Positions 16,372 through 23,986 of a stretch of DNA of 64,000 bases are shown here, one piece after another. Location: contig JALHJZ010000001.1 of the NCBI GenBank assembly GCA_022838705.1, forward strand, positions 168,689 to 232,688, read 5' to 3'. Under the pieces are notes generated by a model. It did no database searches. It was given only the letters and a program-made list of their open reading frames with translations, and had not been told where the DNA came from. Origin of the DNA: Candidatus Bipolaricaulota bacterium (GTDB lineage Bacteria; Bipolaricaulota; Bipolaricaulia; Bipolaricaulales; Bipolaricaulaceae). Each line of letters starts with the position of its first letter. Positions within the stretch are counted from its first letter, which is position 1. The translations under genes were made by a program, and so were the position numbers.

Positions 16372-18201
16372 CTAGAAGGAGACCTTCCCTCCCACGTCGA
16401 ACCACTCCAACAGTTCGGCTTTGGCGAAGTTCCACTGCCCTTTCGCGGATACGGTCGTATTCGCGGCGAGGGGGATATTGAGCGTGAGCCGTACCCGCTG
16501 CAGGCCGCCGAGCGTCCCCTTCGTCCCGAACCATAGCTCCGTGGTCGAGGTGATGGACCCTCCGCAGCAGCCTCCCCCGGTGGACGAGATCTCAACGTAC
16601 TCGAACTCGTCGGTGTAGAACGTGACATCGGTCATGTCCTCCACCGCATCGGGATCGAGCGCGGTGACGATCCGCAGCTTCACCGGGCCGACCGAGCAGG
16701 AGACCCGCCAGCCGTAGATGGAGATCCCCGTAAAGCTTGACCCATTCCAACCCACGTCTCCGTACACGGTGAGGCAGCCGGAGAGCCGCGGCCAGTGGGG
16801 CGTGAACGTCACGGCTTTCCTCCCCGGGGTGAGGGAGATCCCGACCTCGGCGGTGAGGTCGCACCACCCCAAGGAAAGCCCGCCAAGCGTGAGGGCAACG
16901 GCGTCCAGCCCGCGGCACTTGGAGGAGGTAAGCGCGAGATCGAGACGGAGGCCATCCGCGAGGGGATAGCCCTTGAGCGCGGCCGTGGCCTGGAGGAGGC
17001 CCAGGCCAACTCCGCAATCGGAAAGGTCCACGGTGAACGTCCAGCGGTCCCACGCGAAGCGAGTCCGCATCACGAACAGGCCCCCCGTGTGAAGATCCGC
17101 CCCGCAGCACGGCCCGATCGCGAGATCGTCGGGATCAGTGACGATCACGCGGGCGACGTTCCCCGCCGCCGGGGAGCCCATGCCGATCATCCCCCGGACG
17201 CAGATCGTCTTATTCAGCAGGCTACTGGGGAAAGAACTCCCAAACACGTCCTGGAAGGCCGGCACAACGGCCTCAGGGATGCACACCTCCAGCCGGTTGG
17301 GGACTGTCTCCCCTCCCCCAAGGCGGAGGCAACGGTACCCCGCGGGCGAGGTCACGCTCGCCACCGGTCCCTGGATGAACACGGCCTCCCCCACGTGCTC
17401 CAGGGCCTCGGACCAGCGGATGACGGGGTGGGGACAGGTCGTGTCCGGACGCAAGCCGCAACAGGAGCCCACCGTGAGGTCGGAGGTGCTGGACACGGTC
17501 ACCTGGGCGGCGGAATGGGCGGGGGGAGTTGTGTAGCGGACGTCCTTGATCGTCCCCCGCACGCACACGATCTTCCCCACGAGGCCCTGCCAAAACTGCG
17601 GGCCCAAGGCCTCCTCGAACTTGGCGACGTTTGCGGCGGAAATGGAAACCTCGAGCCGCTCCGGATCGGGGGGCAGGCGGCCGAGGTACAGCTTGAGGGG
17701 GCCCGACGCATCGTACCCCACGACCGGTCCCTCCACGTAGAGCGTGCGCCCGATGTGCTGCCACGCCTCAGCCCACGGGATCGCGTTCACACACGGCCAG
17801 GGCCCGAACCTGTCTTTGTCGGAGGAGGTGTAGTCCTCCGCGGAGCCATAGTGGTAGGCGCTGAGGAGGAGGGTTCCATCGCCGATCGCCATCTCCAGGG
17901 TGGCCCAGGCTCGCCGGTAGCGCATCTCCTGGGCATGGAAGTAAATCTTCCCCTCGAGAGCGAAGGGGCCGGCTGGTCCAGAGAGAGAGAAGCTCTGGTA
18001 GCGGAGGCCATCGTGGTAGAACGTGGACTCGCTCTCGACCCCGAGACCAGCGACGGTGGCCTTGAGGGTGAGCGAGCACCCCTGAAGTTCGAGCGCGGGA
18101 AGGAGCTGCAGGGTCAGGTCCAATGTCCCCGACATTGCAGGCTGGGCCTGCGCCCATAGGGCGAAGGCAAGGACGAGGGATGCTGCGCCCGCCACCCGCA
18201 C
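16372..18201 (-). CDS. Cysteine-rich secreted protein A with two OB-like domains
   Basis: The 609-residue exported protein is not a recognised family. A signal peptide covers residues 1-20, and most of the chain shows alternating hydrophobic beta-strands ending in a terminal Phe (KVSF), as in outer-membrane barrels. Two tandem insertions (about residues 140-245 and 260-370) share the pattern IPWAEAWQHIG...YVEGPV and IRWSEALEHVG...FIQGPV, each ending in ICVRG or IVCVRG. This looks like duplicated OB-fold domains. Vicinal cysteines recur (GSCCG, GPCCG, GGGCCGG). It is paralogous to the next gene (18315) and more distantly to 53442. The GTG at 18201 has AGGGGGA upstream and gives a clean signal peptide. 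A TATAAT promoter precedes it. Confidence 0.7.
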   Translation of the reverse strand: MRVAGAASLVLAFALWAQAQPAMSGTLDLTLQLLPALELQGCSLTLKATVAGLGVESESTFYHDGLRYQSFSLSGPAGPFALEGKIYFHAQEMRYRRAWATLEMAIGDGTLLLSAYHYGSAEDYTSSDKDRFGPWPCVNAIPWAEAWQHIGRTLYVEGPVVGYDASGPLKLYLGRLPPDPERLEVSISAANVAKFEEALGPQFWQGLVGKIVCVRGTIKDVRYTTPPAHSAAQVTVSSTSDLTVGSCCGLRPDTTCPHPVIRWSEALEHVGEAVFIQGPVASVTSPAGYRCLRLGGGETVPNRLEVCIPEAVVPAFQDVFGSSFPSSLLNKTICVRGMIGMGSPAAGNVARVIVTDPDDLAIGPCCGADLHTGGLFVMRTRFAWDRWTFTVDLSDCGVGLGLLQATAALKGYPLADGLRLDLALTSSKCRGLDAVALTLGGLSLGWCDLTAEVGISLTPGRKAVTFTPHWPRLSGCLTVYGDVGWNGSSFTGISIYGWRVSCSVGPVKLRIVTALDPDAVEDMTDVTFYTDEFEYVEISSTGGGCCGGSITSTTELWFGTKGTLGGLQRVRLTLNIPLAANTTVSAKGQWNFAKAELLEWFDVGGKVSF

Positions 18202-18235
18202 GACGTCCCCCTGGTCTCGCACCTAGGTTGGCAGG

Positions 18236-18241
18236 ATTATA
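18236..18241 (-). promoter_or_regulatory. -10 box for secreted protein A
   Basis: The minus strand reads a perfect TATAAT, 34 bases upstream of the GTG at 18201. It comes right after the terminator of the upstream paralogue. A weak -35 (TTTTTC) overlaps the T run of that terminator at 17 bases spacing. Confidence 0.6.
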
Positions 18242-18259
18242 CGCGCCCCCCCGGCCCCG

Positions 18260-18291
18260 AAAAAGGGCGGGCCCCGGAGACCCGGGGCCCC
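18260..18291 (-). terminator. Rho-independent terminator after secreted protein B
   Basis: On the minus strand a 9-bp GC stem (arms 18282-18290 and 18269-18277) with a 4-base loop is followed by GCCC and five T (18264-18260). It ends the transcript of the gene at 18315 and abuts the TATAAT promoter of the next gene. Confidence 0.75.
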
Positions 18292-18314
18292 AGCGCTGGA
18301 AAGGACTGTGTAAG

Positions 18315-19535
18315 CTAGAAGCTGAAGACCATGCCCACGCTGAGCGACGGATCGCCGGCAACAGGGAGAGAGAAGGAGCCCACGAAGATCAGATTGGCGA
18401 GAAGAGGAATCTCGGTCCTCACCTTAGCCCGAGAGATACCGAACAGGCTCCCCGATTCCGAGAAGTAGACGTCAACTTTGACGTAGTACCTCCCACCGCA
18501 GCAACCCAATCCACAGATCCCGAACCGGATGCTCTCGTACTCGCCGTCTTCGAAGACGTCTCCGATAAGCTCTTCTACCTTCTCAGGATCGAGGGCGCTC
18601 AGGAACTCGATCGTGTTGCACTCAGCGAGCGTGCATGAGAGCCTGTAACCGTATACTTCGACGCCCTGGAAGACATGATCATTAAAGATAACGTCACCGA
18701 AGACCTCCACGCACGCCTCACCAAGACCATGCCACTTGGGAGTGATCCCGACCTGTTTGCCGTCAACAGTGAACTTGAGGCTGACGTCGAGTGAGAAGCC
18801 GCAACACAACCCAAGCAGGTTCTTCCCTACGAACTCGACGTATTGGAAACCAGCCTTGGTGAAGTAGAGCTCTGCATCGTAGGCAACCCCGCAGCAGAGG
18901 GAGACATCGGTCAAGGTGATCGAGAAGTCCTTGAACATGATCCCTGTGCAGCAGTCTTCGAATCGGCCGATGAACGCGATGAGGTCCACAGACGCTGTCA
19001 AGGTGTAGCGCATGTAGGACGAGGACTCACAGCACGGCCAGCAGACTTCGTCAGCGAGACCTGTATCGCAATCCAACTTCGCTTCCTCTGCATATCTAGG
19101 GATATAGGGGTAGAGCCAATGTTCAATCAACGCCGAGAAGACGATCCCGGAGAAAGAGAGCTCTGGCTTGATCCATCCCCACATGTACTCAGGTGAGGAA
19201 AGAGTGAAAGACTTAGTCTGGGGGTCACAGCCAGGTCGGAACACGACGTCCACCGGTCCCGTGTCCGATGGGTTGAACGCCATGGCTCCGGTCACGCCCA
19301 AGAAACCGAGCGAGCCGCGGAGCCTGAACTCCTGCTCTGCATAGCCGCTGTTGTTAAACGTGGAAACACTGCTCACGCTCCACCCGGACGTACTGTAGGC
19401 AAGCGTCAGAACAGCCTTTTCGAGGGAGTTTGCCGGGAGGAGAACCAAACTCATCTCCCAGCTTCCGCTCAGTTGGGCCATCGAGGGCACGGTTACGGCA
19501 GCGGCACACACCAGCGCGATCCCCAATCGTCTCAT
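18315..19535 (-). CDS. Cysteine-rich secreted protein B (paralogue of A)
   Basis: The 406-residue protein has a signal peptide (ending VPSMAQ) and an all-beta body ending in MVFSF, a barrel-like terminal Phe. It shares with protein A the start SGxxxxxLxLLPA, the STFNNSGY segment, a TPKW...YGYRLSC block, a SALDPE segment and the late GCCGGRY motif. It lacks the two OB-like insertions. It contains many vicinal cysteines (PCCES, EDCCTG, LCCGVA, LCCGF). No known family is recognised. The second Met is chosen as start because AAGGAGGT ends 8 bases before it and overlaps the first ATG. The coding sequence looks less GC-rich than its neighbours. A terminator follows. Confidence 0.72.
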   Translation of the reverse strand: MRRLGIALVCAAAVTVPSMAQLSGSWEMSLVLLPANSLEKAVLTLAYSTSGWSVSSVSTFNNSGYAEQEFRLRGSLGFLGVTGAMAFNPSDTGPVDVVFRPGCDPQTKSFTLSSPEYMWGWIKPELSFSGIVFSALIEHWLYPYIPRYAEEAKLDCDTGLADEVCWPCCESSSYMRYTLTASVDLIAFIGRFEDCCTGIMFKDFSITLTDVSLCCGVAYDAELYFTKAGFQYVEFVGKNLLGLCCGFSLDVSLKFTVDGKQVGITPKWHGLGEACVEVFGDVIFNDHVFQGVEVYGYRLSCTLAECNTIEFLSALDPEKVEELIGDVFEDGEYESIRFGICGLGCCGGRYYVKVDVYFSESGSLFGISRAKVRTEIPLLANLIFVGSFSLPVAGDPSLSVGMVFSF

Positions 19536-19640
19536 CGGCAGGACCTCCTTCATCTGTTTCCGAATCTTGTGTATCCCAGCGCACGCCGCCGAATGAGGGA
19601 GGGGGTCCGCGGAGGAGCGGAACCTGGTGCGTGATGGGGA

Positions 19641-20486
19641 TTACAGGGCGGAGGAGGGGGGCGGGTCGCCCGGGATCCCGAAGCGGTGGGTGTAGTCCCG
19701 CACCGCCTGTTCGAGGTCCACGTCCGGCCCGTGCATCTCCCGCAGGTAGTGGAGGTGCTCCGATACCCACACGTAGAGGTCGGCCTCGGTCCGGCCAGGG
19801 AAGTGAGCGAGGGCCCCCGTGCGGCGGAACGTATCCACGAGCGGGCGGTACACCCGGTCGTACCACGAGGCAACTGCCTCCTCGTACGGCACCTCCCTCC
19901 GCTGCTCGATCCCGAGGAAGTAGCGGTGGACAGCGATGTGTTCGAGGAGGATCTTGTACTTCCCGAGCTCGGAGAACAGGATCTCCTGGTCGGGGCGGAG
20001 GCGGTCAAGGTGCGTCTGGGCGAGGAACGCCGCGTACTCGGCCTTGACGAGGATGTCGCGCGGGGTGTCGGTCGCGGAGATGGGAACGAGGGGAACGAAC
20101 TCCACAACCTCAGCGTCGATGGACCGGGCCCCGGCCCGCCGCGCCGCCGCCACGCGGTGGTGGCCGTCTTCGACGAAGTAGGCGTCCCCGATCTGGTACA
20201 ACTTGACCGGGGGCAGGATCTCCCCGCTGCGCCAGGCATCCTCGATCTGCCGCAGGCGGGGGGAAGCCCCGTGGACGGGAAAGAACGCGCGGTCGAAGTC
20301 CTGGTAGCGGTTCACGCTCCCCACGATCTTCTCAACCTCCACCTCCTGGAGGCCCTTGTAGCGCCAGGCCTTCGTCCCCACGTTCTTCCTCACCCAGTCG
20401 AACGGAAGGAGCAGGGTCGGCTCCCGGCGGACGTGGTTGAAGATCCCGTCCAGCAGGCGTTGCCACGGGGTGCGGGGATCAGGCAT
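19641..20486 (-). CDS. ParB/Srx-like protein with DUF4032-type C terminus
   Basis: The 281-residue protein has a ParB/sulfiredoxin-type N-terminal fold (residues about 60-135) marked by VKLYQIGDAYFVEDGHHRVAAARRAG. A C-terminal helical domain (about 190-270) contains ASWYDRVYRPLVD and RTEADLYVWVSEHLHYL, which resemble DUF4032 proteins. It could be a nucleotide-dependent DNA-binding or kinase-like protein, but no helix-turn-helix of true ParB is visible. The ATG at 20486 overlaps the stop of the phosphoesterase by 8 bases and has GAGGTGG upstream; a longer start is less likely. It is the last gene of the uvrA-led minus-strand operon. Confidence 0.7.
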   Translation of the reverse strand: MPDPRTPWQRLLDGIFNHVRREPTLLLPFDWVRKNVGTKAWRYKGLQEVEVEKIVGSVNRYQDFDRAFFPVHGASPRLRQIEDAWRSGEILPPVKLYQIGDAYFVEDGHHRVAAARRAGARSIDAEVVEFVPLVPISATDTPRDILVKAEYAAFLAQTHLDRLRPDQEILFSELGKYKILLEHIAVHRYFLGIEQRREVPYEEAVASWYDRVYRPLVDTFRRTGALAHFPGRTEADLYVWVSEHLHYLREMHGPDVDLEQAVRDYTHRFGIPGDPPPSSAL

Positions 20487-21105
20487 CGGCCACCTCGAGG
20501 AGGGCATGGCCCCGGACATGGATGACCTCGGTATCCCCGCTCTGAGTCCGGGTAGGGTGGCCAGGCCGGGGCGGGGAGTGGCCGTGGATGAGGTAGCGGG
20601 GCCGGTGGCGCTCCACCAAGGGGAGGAGGGACTGGAACCCTTGGTGGGCGGGATCCGTGTGGTCGTGGATCCCCCGCGGGGGAGCGTGGGTGAGGAGGAT
20701 ATCCAGCCTCCGGCCCCTCCGCTCGGCCCACCTCAGCCGCCCGGCGAGCCTCTGCACCCGCCTCCGCATCTCCCCCTCCGTGTACTGGTGCGTCCCGCCC
20801 GGCGCGTAGCGCGGGCTCCCCCCGAGGCCGGCGATGAGGAGCCCCGCCGCCTCCACCACGCGGCCCTCCACGTTCGTCCCCCCTTGCGGGGCTGTGATGA
20901 GGCGGCCCTCCGTTTCCACAGGATGATCGTGGTTCCCGTGGACGTACAGGAGGGGGGCCTCGAACGCATCCACGAGGTACTCAAGGTAATCGTAGGGAAG
21001 ATCACCACAGGACAGGATGAGGTCGAGCTCGCCGAACCCCTGTCCGGGGAGGGATCGCTCGAGGGCAGGGCTGACCTCATCGCTCACGACGAGGATCCGT
21101 GTCAC
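20479..21105 (-). CDS. Metallophosphoesterase (YfcE/calcineurin type)
   Basis: The 208-residue protein shows the metal-binding order of calcineurin-like phosphoesterases: VVSDEVS (Asp of motif I, with Glu instead of the usual His), CGDLPYDYLE, GNHDHP, LLTHAPP and IHGHSPP. Such enzymes cleave phosphodiesters or phosphomonoesters in the cytosol; the substrate is unknown. The SDE variant of motif I occurs in a recognised subgroup. GTG overlaps the stop of the aldehyde oxidoreductase gene by 4 bases, and the gene belongs to the uvrA-rmuC-AOR transcript. Confidence 0.88.
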   Translation of the reverse strand: MTRILVVSDEVSPALERSLPGQGFGELDLILSCGDLPYDYLEYLVDAFEAPLLYVHGNHDHPVETEGRLITAPQGGTNVEGRVVEAAGLLIAGLGGSPRYAPGGTHQYTEGEMRRRVQRLAGRLRWAERRGRRLDILLTHAPPRGIHDHTDPAHQGFQSLLPLVERHRPRYLIHGHSPPRPGHPTRTQSGDTEVIHVRGHALLEVADA

Positions 21106-22934
21106 GTCCCGGCGAGGTCCTCCAGCCCCAGCGACCGCAGCTTCGCCGCCGACAGGCCGTCCTTCGTCCACCCCCGCCGGCGGTAGTAGGCTGCGACCTC
21201 GGCCCGGAACGCCGCCGGGTCAATCGGCCGCCCCGCGGAAGCCCCCTCGGGGAGGGGCTCATGGAACCGCGGAGGGAGCCGGTCCTCTTCCGGCCCGTGC
21301 CCGGCCCGGCCCGCGTAGAGGCGCAGGAGGGCGAAGTTCCGCTCCCCCACAGTGAGCATGTCCTCCGGGCCGAGCTCGATCCCGGTGGCGTGCCCGAGGA
21401 GCTTCCGGATGAGGGGGTAGTTGTAGCGGGGGCCAGCGTCCTGCGTCACGAACGAGCACAGGACGAGCGAGTTCACGAACGATCGCAGGTCCTCGTACGT
21501 GGCCACGACCCGCGCCTTCCCGCGGAGGGCGAACCGATCCATCCGCTCCGTGATCCCCAGCTCCGGGGTGGGGGAATCGGTCTCGAGCATCGTATCGTGC
21601 ACCCCCTCCATGTGGGTCGCCCCGCGCGGGCTCAAGGCGTAGGAGAGCCCGAGGCCGACCTTGCCCCGCGGCTCGTGCATCGGCACCTCGACCCCCTTCA
21701 CCAGGGCCACGAACCCGGCCCCGACCTCGCGGGCCCAGCGGTCGAGTCCAGCGGCGATCGCGTCCCCGAGCCCCTCCCGGCGCCCGATCCTCTCCACCCA
21801 GGCCACAATCGCCCCCCCATCGCCCCACGGGATGCGCTCCGCGATGAGCCCCTTCTCGGAGGCCTCCATGAGGGTGGCGATGGCGACCCCGACCGAGATC
21901 GTGTCCATGCCGTACGCGTTGCAGAGTTGATTTGCAAGCGCGATCGCCGGGAGGTCGGCGCACAGGCAGAGGGACCCCAACGCGGCGAGGGTCTCGTACT
22001 CCGGCCCCCCGTACCTGGGGTGGACCTCCCTCCCCGCGAACGTGGTCTTCACCACACGCTTACAGCGCACCGGGCACCCGGCGCAGGTCTCGCGGCCGAT
22101 GAGGATCGTCTCCGCCATCCTCTCCCCCCCGATCTCGGCCGCGCGCTCGAACGTGCCCTCCTGGAAGTTCTTCGTGGGGAGGATCCCCATCGCCGAGAGC
22201 CACGTCAGCCCGCGGGCTGTGCCGAGCTCCCCGAACCGTTGCGTCCCCTCGTCCATGAGGTCCCGGGCGAACGCGGCCCGCGAACGGGCGAACCCGGCCG
22301 GGTCTGCCAGCGGCTTCTCCAGCTGTCCCCGGACCGCGATCGCCTTGAGGCGCTTGGATCCGAGCACCGCCCCCAACCCCGGCCGGCCCGCGGCCCGGTT
22401 CACGTCGTGGATGATGCACGCCTGGGTGGCGAGCTTTTCCCCGGCGGGGCCGATCGCGGCCACGTGCACGCCGGGGTGCCTTCCCTTGAGGATTTCGTCC
22501 ACGTCACCGGTCATCCTTCCCCACAGGTCGGCCGCGGCGCGGAGCTCGGCCCGCCCCTCGGCGAGGAGGAGGTACACCGGCTCCCGGGCCTGGCCGCGGA
22601 CGATGATCCCGTCGTAGCCGGACCGCCCGAGCTCGTGGCCGACGTAGCCGCCGGCGTAGGAATCGGCAATGGACCCCGTCTTAGGGGAAACGGCCATCAC
22701 GACGTGCCGGCCCGCTCCGGCGAGCCCCGTCCCCTGGAATGGACCGGTCGCCCAGATGACGGCGTTCTCCGGGGCCAACGCGTCCGTTCCGGGGGGGACG
22801 AGATCGAGGAGGAGCCGCGCCGCGATCCCCCTCCCGCCGAGGTGGAGCTCGTACCACCGGGGCGGGATCTCCCGTTCCCGGAGCGTTTCGTGCGTGAGAT
22901 CCACATCCAGGTACCGCCCGTACACGCCGTTCAT
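21102..22934 (-). CDS. aor: Aldehyde:ferredoxin oxidoreductase (tungsten/molybdenum)
   Basis: The 610-residue enzyme has the AOR N-terminal domain (GRYLDVDLT, GGRGIAARLL, GPFQGTG) that binds the bis-pterin metal centre. The [4Fe-4S] ligands are ETCAGCPVRCKR plus the Cys of LVLCSFV near residue 500. It oxidises aldehydes to acids with ferredoxin in the cytosol, or reduces acids when ferredoxin is very reduced. Length matches the family. It lies in an overlapping five-gene transcript after rmuC (ATGA overlap). A MoaD-like gene occurs elsewhere in the window (45411). The aldehyde substrate is not evident from context. Confidence 0.93.
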   Translation of the reverse strand: MNGVYGRYLDVDLTHETLREREIPPRWYELHLGGRGIAARLLLDLVPPGTDALAPENAVIWATGPFQGTGLAGAGRHVVMAVSPKTGSIADSYAGGYVGHELGRSGYDGIIVRGQAREPVYLLLAEGRAELRAAADLWGRMTGDVDEILKGRHPGVHVAAIGPAGEKLATQACIIHDVNRAAGRPGLGAVLGSKRLKAIAVRGQLEKPLADPAGFARSRAAFARDLMDEGTQRFGELGTARGLTWLSAMGILPTKNFQEGTFERAAEIGGERMAETILIGRETCAGCPVRCKRVVKTTFAGREVHPRYGGPEYETLAALGSLCLCADLPAIALANQLCNAYGMDTISVGVAIATLMEASEKGLIAERIPWGDGGAIVAWVERIGRREGLGDAIAAGLDRWAREVGAGFVALVKGVEVPMHEPRGKVGLGLSYALSPRGATHMEGVHDTMLETDSPTPELGITERMDRFALRGKARVVATYEDLRSFVNSLVLCSFVTQDAGPRYNYPLIRKLLGHATGIELGPEDMLTVGERNFALLRLYAGRAGHGPEEDRLPPRFHEPLPEGASAGRPIDPAAFRAEVAAYYRRRGWTKDGLSAAKLRSLGLEDLAGT

Positions 22935-23986
22935 CCCTCTCCCTCCTGGGCAGCGAGCCTGGTCAGCCGTTGTTGGATGTCGCCGACCAGTTTCTCGATC
23001 TCCTCGTGTTTTCCCCGGGCGTTGCGGAGGTGGGTGCCGAGGGTTTGCATCTCCCCCTCCATCCTCTCCATCAACCCCTCCACCGCCCGCAGCTCGCCGA
23101 ACACCTCTTGCACGTTGCGCGCCAGGGCCATCCCCCGCAACCCCATCGCCACGGATCGAAGGTAGGAGTAGAACGAGTTCGGGGAACAGGGGACGACCCG
23201 CTTCCCCATCGCATAGGAGAGGAAGTCGAGATCCCCCTCCGGGATGAGGAGTTCGTGGTACACCCCCTCCGCGGGGACGTACATGAGGGCGAAGTCGGCC
23301 GTCCCCTCCTCGGGCCGGATGTACTTCTCGGCGATCCCGTCGGCGTGCCTCTGGGCGTCGCGCACGAGGGCCCGTTTGTGCTTCTTTCGTTCCTCATCCG
23401 TGGCCGCGGAGAGGAGGCGCTCGAACCCGGACAGGGGGAACTTCGCGTCCACCGGGACGATCGTCCCCTCGAGGAAGATGGCAGCGTCCACTGCCTCCCC
23501 GGTGCTGAACCGGTACTGCTCCCGGTACCGATCGTGGGGGAGCACCTCCGCGAGGAGATCGCCGAGGAGCCACTCCCCGATCGCACCCCGCGCCTTGGGG
23601 GCGCGGAGGATCTCCTGGAGGGAGGCGAGGTCCTGGGCGAGCTCGGTGAGGCGGCGGCCGGTCTCAGTGAGGCCTCCCAACCTCTCCCGCACGTCCGCCA
23701 CCACCCCCTGGACCGCGGTCAACCGCTCGCCGAGGGTCCCTTCCTGCTTTTGGAGGAGCTGGGCCGTGCTCGCGAGCTGATCGGAGACCTGGGCGGAGAG
23801 CGTCCCCAGCTGGGTCGCCACGAGCTGGGCGAGCTGGCTCACCTGGTCGGAGAGGAGCCGCGTGGACTCCCGGAGGGTGGGAAGTTCGCGGGCGAGGTCC
23901 GAACCCGGCCGCCGTCGGACGAGGATCACGGCCAACACCAGCATCGTCACCGCGAGGAACCCGACCGCAACCCAGACCCCGGTCAT
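22931..23986 (-). CDS. rmuC: DNA recombination protein RmuC
   Basis: The 351-residue protein starts with a transmembrane helix (residues 4-22). A long coiled coil follows (about 30-125, rich in QL/TQLGTLSAQ repeats), then the RmuC nuclease-like domain: ARGAIGEWLLGDLL, DAAIFLEG, PVDAKFPLSGFERLL and YVPAEGVY. RmuC limits inversion and rearrangement at repeats. ATG overlaps the uvrA stop and its stop overlaps the AOR start. Its link with uvrA makes functional sense as a genome-maintenance pair. Confidence 0.93.
   Translation of the reverse strand: MTGVWVAVGFLAVTMLVLAVILVRRRPGSDLARELPTLRESTRLLSDQVSQLAQLVATQLGTLSAQVSDQLASTAQLLQKQEGTLGERLTAVQGVVADVRERLGGLTETGRRLTELAQDLASLQEILRAPKARGAIGEWLLGDLLAEVLPHDRYREQYRFSTGEAVDAAIFLEGTIVPVDAKFPLSGFERLLSAATDEERKKHKRALVRDAQRHADGIAEKYIRPEEGTADFALMYVPAEGVYHELLIPEGDLDFLSYAMGKRVVPCSPNSFYSYLRSVAMGLRGMALARNVQEVFGELRAVEGLMERMEGEMQTLGTHLRNARGKHEEIEKLVGDIQQRLTRLAAQEGEG

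Noticed and set aside
16372..19535. CCG motifs of the secreted proteins as HdrB-type CCG iron-sulfur domains
   Set aside because: The proteins carry signal peptides and strand-rich folds, and lack the spaced CxxC partners of HdrB.
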